10,083 nt of DNA from JAHEYG01 sp040403535 (GTDB lineage: Bacteria > Bacteroidota > Bacteroidia > B-17B0 > Aurantibacillaceae). A model generated the notes under the pieces. It worked only from the letters and a program-made list of their open reading frames with translations. It was not told where the DNA came from and did not search any database. The DNA lies in the NCBI GenBank assembly GCA_040403535.1, contig JBBAKL010000098.1, positions 1 through 10,083 of the forward strand, written 5' to 3'. Below, in pieces: positions 6,753 through 10,083 of this stretch (position 1 is the first letter of the stretch; each line of letters begins with the position of its first letter). The position numbers and the translations under genes were made by a program.

Positions 6753-7628
6753 ATGACCGGAAAATATAATATTAAAGACCTTGAAATACTTTCGGGTATA
6801 AAAGCCCATACCTTGCGTATCTGGGAGCAGCGATACGGCATTTTACAACCCCAAAGAACAGATACCAATATTCGTTTTTACAGTAATAACGACTTAAAAC
6901 GCATTCTTAATGTAAGTGCGTTAAACAAGCATGGTGTAAAAATTTCGAAGATTGCCCAACTGAATGAAATTGAGCTAAACGAAGCGGTTAAACAACTAAC
7001 GGTTTCTGCAAATGACAAAGAAGGCTTGATAGATGGCTTGATTGTTGCAATGGTAGATCTGGATGAAGAAATGTTTAACAGAATTGTTTCGGTAAATTCG
7101 GTAAATGAAGGGTTTGAAAAAACTGTAACAGATGTGCTTTTCCCATTTTTAAGAAAAATAGGATTAATGTGGCAAACCGACTCAATTAATCCGGCACAAG
7201 AACACTTTGTTACAAATTTAATTCGTCAGAAAATAGTTTCTGCCATTGATAGTATTAAAGGGTTTAGCGGTTCGCAATCTAAAAAAGTTATTTTCTACTT
7301 ACCTGAAGGAGAATTACACGAAATTTCACTTTTGTTTTATGCTTATATGGCTAAAGCCAGAGGTTATTGTGTTGTATACCTTGGCCAGTCGGTGCCATTT
7401 ATTGACCTGGTAAAAGTGTGTGGAATTAGCCATCCTAATTTGATTGTATCAGTATTTACGCAGCCTTTAAAAGACAATAATCTGGAAGATTATTTAAGCG
7501 ATATAGAAGAAAAATTACCTAAGCAACGTATTCACTTATCAGGATACCAAATAATTCAACACACCGGAAAACTGCCTAAAAACGTTAGTGTATTTAAAAA
7601 TCCGGCAGATTTTGTTCAACTTCTTTAA
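6753..7628 (+). CDS. MerR-family regulator with cobalamin-binding-like domain (CarH/LitR type)
   Basis: A 291-residue regulator. Residues 5-72 form the MerR winged helix-turn-helix, with Gly-Ile-Lys-Ala-His-Thr-Leu-Arg-Ile-Trp-Glu-Gln-Arg-Tyr as recognition segment. Residues about 90-170 correspond to the helical bundle that caps adenosylcobalamin in CarH, with the diagnostic Trp140-x9-Glu150-His151 motif. Residues about 177-285 are a Rossmann-like B12-binding fold with Glu187-Leu-His189, where the cobalt ligand of CarH sits; the Gly of the usual ExHxxG is Ser192 here. In Myxococcus and Thermus, relatives repress carotenoid genes in the dark and release them in light. Here it lies immediately upstream of the sigma-crtB-crtZ operon, which is the likely target. 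Gln141 occupies the place of Thermus His132, so the photochemistry may differ. B12 binding itself is inferred. Confidence 0.88.
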   Translation: MTGKYNIKDLEILSGIKAHTLRIWEQRYGILQPQRTDTNIRFYSNNDLKRILNVSALNKHGVKISKIAQLNEIELNEAVKQLTVSANDKEGLIDGLIVAMVDLDEEMFNRIVSVNSVNEGFEKTVTDVLFPFLRKIGLMWQTDSINPAQEHFVTNLIRQKIVSAIDSIKGFSGSQSKKVIFYLPEGELHEISLLFYAYMAKARGYCVVYLGQSVPFIDLVKVCGISHPNLIVSVFTQPLKDNNLEDYLSDIEEKLPKQRIHLSGYQIIQHTGKLPKNVSVFKNPADFVQLL

Positions 7629-7660
7629 ATTTTAACCAACTAATTTTCAGCACATTAATC

Positions 7661-7688
7661 AAAAAACCTGCAAAATGCAGGTTTTTTT
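7661..7688 (+). terminator. Intrinsic terminator after the MerR regulator
   Basis: A perfect stem pairs AAAAAACCTGCA (7661-7672) with TGCAGGTTTTTT (7676-7687) around a three-base loop and ends in a T run. It lies 33 bases after the regulator's stop and isolates it from the sigma-crt operon. Its A and T tracts are symmetric, so it could work in both directions. Its T run ends exactly where the first GTTTAAC heptamer begins. Confidence 0.88.
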
Positions 7689-7744
7689 GTTTAACTTTTT
7701 ATTGTTTTTGTTAAACATTGCATTACATTTGTTTAACGTTTAAC
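7689..7744 (+). promoter_or_regulatory. Cluster of four GTTTAAC/GTTAAAC heptamers (likely operator)
   Basis: Copies are at 7689-7695 (GTTTAAC), 7710-7716 (GTTAAAC, the reverse complement), 7731-7737 and 7738-7744 (both GTTTAAC, in tandem). The first three start exactly 21 bases apart, about two helical turns, so they face the same side of the DNA. The first three are each preceded by TTG. They surround and overlap the predicted promoter of the sigma-crtB-crtZ operon, with one copy between the -33 and -7 elements. The obvious candidate binder is the adjacent CarH-like MerR protein. The same heptamer also occurs singly inside genes (for example 2041, 6614, 6920, 6987), so it is the clustering and spacing that matter. 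Confidence 0.6.
7702..7731 (+). promoter_or_regulatory. Promoter of the sigma factor-crtB-crtZ operon
   Basis: TTG at 7702-7704 and TACATTTG at 7724-7731, separated by 19 bases, match the Bacteroidota housekeeping promoter TTG-N(17-23)-TAnnTTTG with an exact -7 box. Transcription would start near 7737, giving a leader of about 25 bases before the ATG at 7762. The heptamer repeats overlap both the spacer and the predicted start site, an arrangement suited to repression. Confidence 0.65.
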
Positions 7745-7761
7745 GCAAAACAATAAACATT

Positions 7762-8244
7762 ATGACGACAATAGAATTTAACACCCTACTGGTAGAACAA
7801 TCCAAATCATTAAAAGGATTTGCTTTGAACCTGACACGTGATTCAGAAGCTGCGGCTGATTTATTGCAGGACACTATTGTTAAGGCGATACAGTACCGCA
7901 ATAGCTTTGTACGATCAACTAATTTTAAAGCATGGATGATAACCATCATGAAGAATACCTTCATTAATAATTACAGAAGAAACAAATTGAAGGAAAACTC
8001 ATTTAAAGAGATCGCCTATACCTCTTCTTCCAAATACAACTCTACTGAAAACATCATCAATACAAAAGACCTTCAGCGAAACATTGATGCTTTATCAGAC
8101 GAATACAAATTTCCTCTTGAACGTTTTATAAGCGGTTATAAATACCACGAAATTGCTGAAGAAATGAATTTACCAATTGGCACTGTAAAAAGCCGCATTT
8201 TCTTTGCGCGTAATAAAGTGATGAAAAAATATTCAAAAAACTAA
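7762..8244 (+). CDS. ECF-type sigma-70 family RNA polymerase sigma factor
   Basis: The 160-residue protein has the two-domain ECF layout. Region 2 (about residues 8-75) contains Asp-Leu-Leu-Gln-Asp-Thr and Phe-Lys-Ala-Trp-Met, followed by Asn-Asn-Tyr-Arg-Arg. Region 4 (about 108-158) has the Tyr-His-Glu-Ile-Ala-Glu-Glu-Met helix and the recognition helix Pro-Ile-Gly-Thr-Val-Lys-Ser-Arg-Ile. No anti-sigma gene adjoins it. It is first in an operon with crtB (6 bases between stop and start) and crtZ, so it is probably made together with carotenoid enzymes and may direct transcription of further pigment or light-stress genes. The ATG at 7762 sits about 25 bases after the predicted transcription start. 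Confidence 0.9.
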   Translation: MTTIEFNTLLVEQSKSLKGFALNLTRDSEAAADLLQDTIVKAIQYRNSFVRSTNFKAWMITIMKNTFINNYRRNKLKENSFKEIAYTSSSKYNSTENIINTKDLQRNIDALSDEYKFPLERFISGYKYHEIAEEMNLPIGTVKSRIFFARNKVMKKYSKN

Positions 8245-8250
8245 AAATCC

Positions 8251-9087
8251 ATGAAAGCATTATTTGATGAAGTAAGCGTAAAGTGCAGTAAAATAACAAC
8301 AACCAGTTACAGCACTTCTTTTTCCTTAGGAATAAAACTACTTGACAAGCAATTCCGCGATCCAATCTACGCCGTGTATGGCTTTGTAAGATTCGCAGAC
8401 GAGATTGTTGACACTTTCCACGATTATAACAAGGGTTATTTGCTTAACAAATTCAGGTTGGATACTTATGAGGCGATTGAACAAAAAATAAGTTTGAACC
8501 CTATTCTAAACAGTTTCCAGGAAGTAGTACACAAGTACAACATTGATATGCATCTCATCAACACTTTTTTGGATAGCATGGCAATGGATTTGAACAAGCA
8601 AAGCTACAACCAGGCTTCTTATGAAAAATACATTTTAGGCTCGGCAGAAGTGGTTGGATTAATGTGTCTGAAAGTATTTACAAATGGCGATCAGGATTTG
8701 TATGAAGAACTGGAATATTATGCCATGAAACTTGGTTCGGCTTTTCAAAAAATAAACTTTCTTCGCGATTTAAAAGCAGATTATCAGATAATGGGCCGAA
8801 CTTATTTTCCCGGAATAAACTTCGAACAATTTAATGAGTCAGAGAAAGTAAAAATTGAACGTGATATTGAAGCCGATTTCTCTATGGGATTTGAAGGCAT
8901 TAAACAATTACCTAAAAATTCACGCTTCGGTGTGTATTTGGCATACGTTTATTATTATGCTTTGTTTAAAAAAATAAAAAACACACCGGCTCATCGCATT
9001 ATGAACGAACGTATTCGCGTTCCCGATAACCAAAAATACTCGATCTTATTTCGTTCCTATTTAAAACACAGTTTAAATCTATTGTAA
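8251..9087 (+). CDS. crtB: Phytoene synthase (squalene/phytoene synthase family)
   Basis: The 278-residue enzyme should join two geranylgeranyl diphosphates head-to-head to phytoene, the first committed step of C40 carotenoid synthesis. Both aspartate-rich Mg-diphosphate motifs are intact: Asp50-Glu-Ile-Val-Asp54, and Gln166-x2-Asn169-x2-Arg172-Asp173-x3-Asp177. The Ser-Tyr-Ser-Thr-Ser-Phe segment near residue 19 and the Ala-Val-Tyr-Gly-Phe-Val-Arg stretch are typical of the family. Squalene-type activity is less likely because crtZ follows directly. The gene starts 6 bases after the sigma factor stop and its TAA overlaps the crtZ ATG by one base (TAATG), indicating translational coupling. 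The desaturase crtI, often adjacent to crtB in Bacteroidota, is not here. Confidence 0.93.
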   Translation: MKALFDEVSVKCSKITTTSYSTSFSLGIKLLDKQFRDPIYAVYGFVRFADEIVDTFHDYNKGYLLNKFRLDTYEAIEQKISLNPILNSFQEVVHKYNIDMHLINTFLDSMAMDLNKQSYNQASYEKYILGSAEVVGLMCLKVFTNGDQDLYEELEYYAMKLGSAFQKINFLRDLKADYQIMGRTYFPGINFEQFNESEKVKIERDIEADFSMGFEGIKQLPKNSRFGVYLAYVYYYALFKKIKNTPAHRIMNERIRVPDNQKYSILFRSYLKHSLNLL

Positions 9088-9548
9088 TGATTTTTACAAA
9101 TATCATCATCACATTACTTGCATTTGGCGCAATGGAGTTTGTTGCATGGTTTACCCATAAATATGTCATGCATGGTTTTTTATGGTTCCTGCATAAAGAT
9201 CATCATACCGGCGATAAACATGTTTTCGAACGTAATGACTCTTTTTTTGTCATTTTCGCTACTCCAGGTGCCCTGCTGATGTATAATGGTGTATTAAATA
9301 ATTTTGATTATCTTTTTTATATCGGATTGGGTATAGCCATTTACGGTTTCGCGTATTTTATCGTACATGATATTTTTATACATCAACGCTTTAAGCTCTT
9401 CAGAAACACTTCTAACCCTTACCTGCTTGCCTTGCGCAGAGCTCATAAAGTACACCACAAAAAACTAGATAAATACGATGGTGAATGTTTCGGAATGCTG
9501 ATTGTTCCAATGAAATATTTCAAATTAAATTTGAAAGTTACCAGCTAA
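9087..9548 (+). CDS. crtZ: Beta-carotene hydroxylase
   Basis: The 153-residue membrane protein belongs to the fatty-acid-hydroxylase/sterol-desaturase superfamily and carries all four histidine clusters of CrtZ: His24-x4-His29, His36-x2-His39-His40, His94-x4-His99 and His120-x2-His123-His124. These bind a di-iron centre that hydroxylates beta-ionone rings, turning beta-carotene into zeaxanthin through cryptoxanthin. Hydrophobic segments near residues 3-22, 53-70 and 75-93 fit membrane insertion. Its start overlaps the crtB stop by one base, and a strong hairpin terminator follows the stop, ending the operon. Its substrate requires a lycopene cyclase, which is not encoded in this window. Confidence 0.93.
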   Translation: MIFTNIIITLLAFGAMEFVAWFTHKYVMHGFLWFLHKDHHTGDKHVFERNDSFFVIFATPGALLMYNGVLNNFDYLFYIGLGIAIYGFAYFIVHDIFIHQRFKLFRNTSNPYLLALRRAHKVHHKKLDKYDGECFGMLIVPMKYFKLNLKVTS

Positions 9549-9565
9549 AAAATTTTAATCCCATC

Positions 9566-9600
9566 AAAAAAAAGGTGAAACATGTGTTTCACCTTTTTTT
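9566..9600. terminator. Bidirectional terminator between crtZ and icmF
   Basis: A 9-bp GC-containing stem pairs GGTGAAACA (9574-9582) with TGTTTCACC (9585-9593). It is flanked by eight A residues on the left and seven T residues on the right, which extend the pairing. The centre is very tight, so the innermost pairs are probably open. Read either way it ends in a T run, so it can end both the plus-strand crt operon and the convergent minus-strand icmF transcript. Confidence 0.9.
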
Positions 9601-9614
9601 GTTTGATTACATCT

Positions 9615-10083
9615 CTACATATTTCTTCTGTACTGTCCGCCTACTTCAAATAATGCGTTAGTAATTTGTCCAAGTGAACAATACTTAACCGCTTCCATTA
9701 ATTCAGAAAAAATATTTTTATTCTGAATGGCAGTATGCTGCAAATTAGACAAAACCTCGGCTGATTTTTCCTTGTGTGTTTTATGTAATTCCTGCAACAT
9801 GGAAATCTGATATTCTTTTTCTTCGGTAGTAGAACGAATAACTTCTTGTGGAATAATAGTAGGAGAACCTTTAGAACTCAAGAAGGTATTTACCCCGATA
9901 ATAGGATATTCTCCGGTATGCTTTAAGGTTTCATAATACAGACTCTCTTCCTGAATCTTTCCGCGCTGATACATAGTTTCCATTGCTCCTAAAACGCCAC
10001 CACGCTCTGTTATTTTGTCAAATTCACTTAATACGGCTTCTTCCACCAATTCAGTTAATTCTTCAATTATAAATGAACCCTGT
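9615..10083 (-). CDS. icmF: Fused acyl-CoA mutase IcmF, C-terminal part (partial)
   Basis: Only the last 155 residues are in the window; the reading frame stays open to the right edge, so the gene starts outside. The visible part matches the C-terminus of the methylmalonyl/isobutyryl-CoA mutase substrate domain. It has Gly-Ala-Met-Glu-Thr-Met-Tyr-Gln-Arg, then Glu-Glu-Ser-Leu-Tyr-Tyr-Glu-Thr-Leu-Lys, Ile-Gly-Val-Asn-Thr-Phe, and the terminal Cys-Ser-Leu-Gly-Gln-Ile-Thr-Asn-Ala-Leu-Phe-Glu-Val-Gly-Gly-Gln-Tyr. This ending is characteristic of IcmF, in which the B12 domain and the G-protein chaperone are fused to the mutase. The fusion itself is outside the window, so a plain mutase large subunit remains possible. 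Like the CarH-type regulator, the enzyme depends on adenosylcobalamin. Confidence 0.8.
   Translation of the reverse strand, partial: QGSFIIEELTELVEEAVLSEFDKITERGGVLGAMETMYQRGKIQEESLYYETLKHTGEYPIIGVNTFLSSKGSPTIIPQEVIRSTTEEKEYQISMLQELHKTHKEKSAEVLSNLQHTAIQNKNIFSELMEAVKYCSLGQITNALFEVGGQYRRNM

Noticed and set aside
6659..6868. N-terminal extension of the DUF1684 protein to a TTG at 6868
   Set aside because: It would place a clear signal peptide 70 residues inside the protein and overlap the first 116 bases of the divergent MerR gene; the promoter candidate lies within the extension.
7629..7761. Cobalamin riboswitch before the sigma-crt operon
   Set aside because: The 133-bp gap is filled by a simple terminator and the promoter/operator region; there is no room after the predicted start site (about 25 bases) for a riboswitch, and no B12-box sequence was seen.
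7740..8365. Minus-strand frames at 7740-7964 and 8126-8365
   Set aside because: They are antisense to the sigma factor and crtB, with compositions typical of shadow frames.

Overview
The window is AT-rich chromosomal DNA from a member of the Bacteroidota. The evidence is the set of protein families (an IcmF-type mutase, a cytoplasmic-looking SH3/NlpC-P60 protein, a SpoIIE-type phosphatase with the SINYAKHIQ signature and a DUF1684 protein). Promoter candidates of the TTG-N(17-23)-TAnnTTTG type and the lack of strong Shine-Dalgarno sequences agree with this. Base composition and style look uniform throughout, and there is no insertion sequence, CRISPR array, tRNA or rRNA.

Left part (1-447): a non-coding stretch holds a large imperfect inverted repeat (about 57-166), resembling a dispersed hairpin repeat. 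It is followed by a small TTG-started two-helix membrane protein whose stop codon overlaps that of the convergent next gene.

Minus-strand block (444-6658), read right to left in transcription order: a secreted DUF1684 protein, an M2 (ACE-like) peptidyl-dipeptidase lipoprotein, a small P-loop kinase-like protein, a membrane-anchored SpoIIE/PP2C phosphatase, a thiolase closed by an intrinsic terminator, and an NlpC/P60 cell-wall hydrolase. Two dyads lie in the thiolase leader. This is mostly housekeeping and does not read as one pathway.

Plus-strand carotenoid block (6753-9548): a CarH/LitR-type MerR regulator with a cobalamin-binding-like C-terminal half, closed by a terminator. Next comes a promoter region with four GTTTAAC/GTTAAAC heptamers in 56 bp, three of them exactly 21 bp apart. 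A tightly packed operon follows: ECF-type sigma factor, phytoene synthase (crtB) and beta-carotene hydroxylase (crtZ). The layout suggests a B12-dependent, possibly light-responsive switch controlling a sigma factor and carotenoid enzymes. Phytoene desaturase (crtI) and lycopene cyclase are not in this cluster. The regulator keeps the W-x9-EH and core His motifs but has Gln where Thermus CarH has its light-state ligand His132.

Right edge (9566-10083): a bidirectional terminator separates crtZ from the 3' end of a convergent icmF (fused acyl-CoA mutase) that runs off the window.

The most interesting material is the regulator/operator/sigma/carotenoid module. The individual families are known, and I see no wholly new system.
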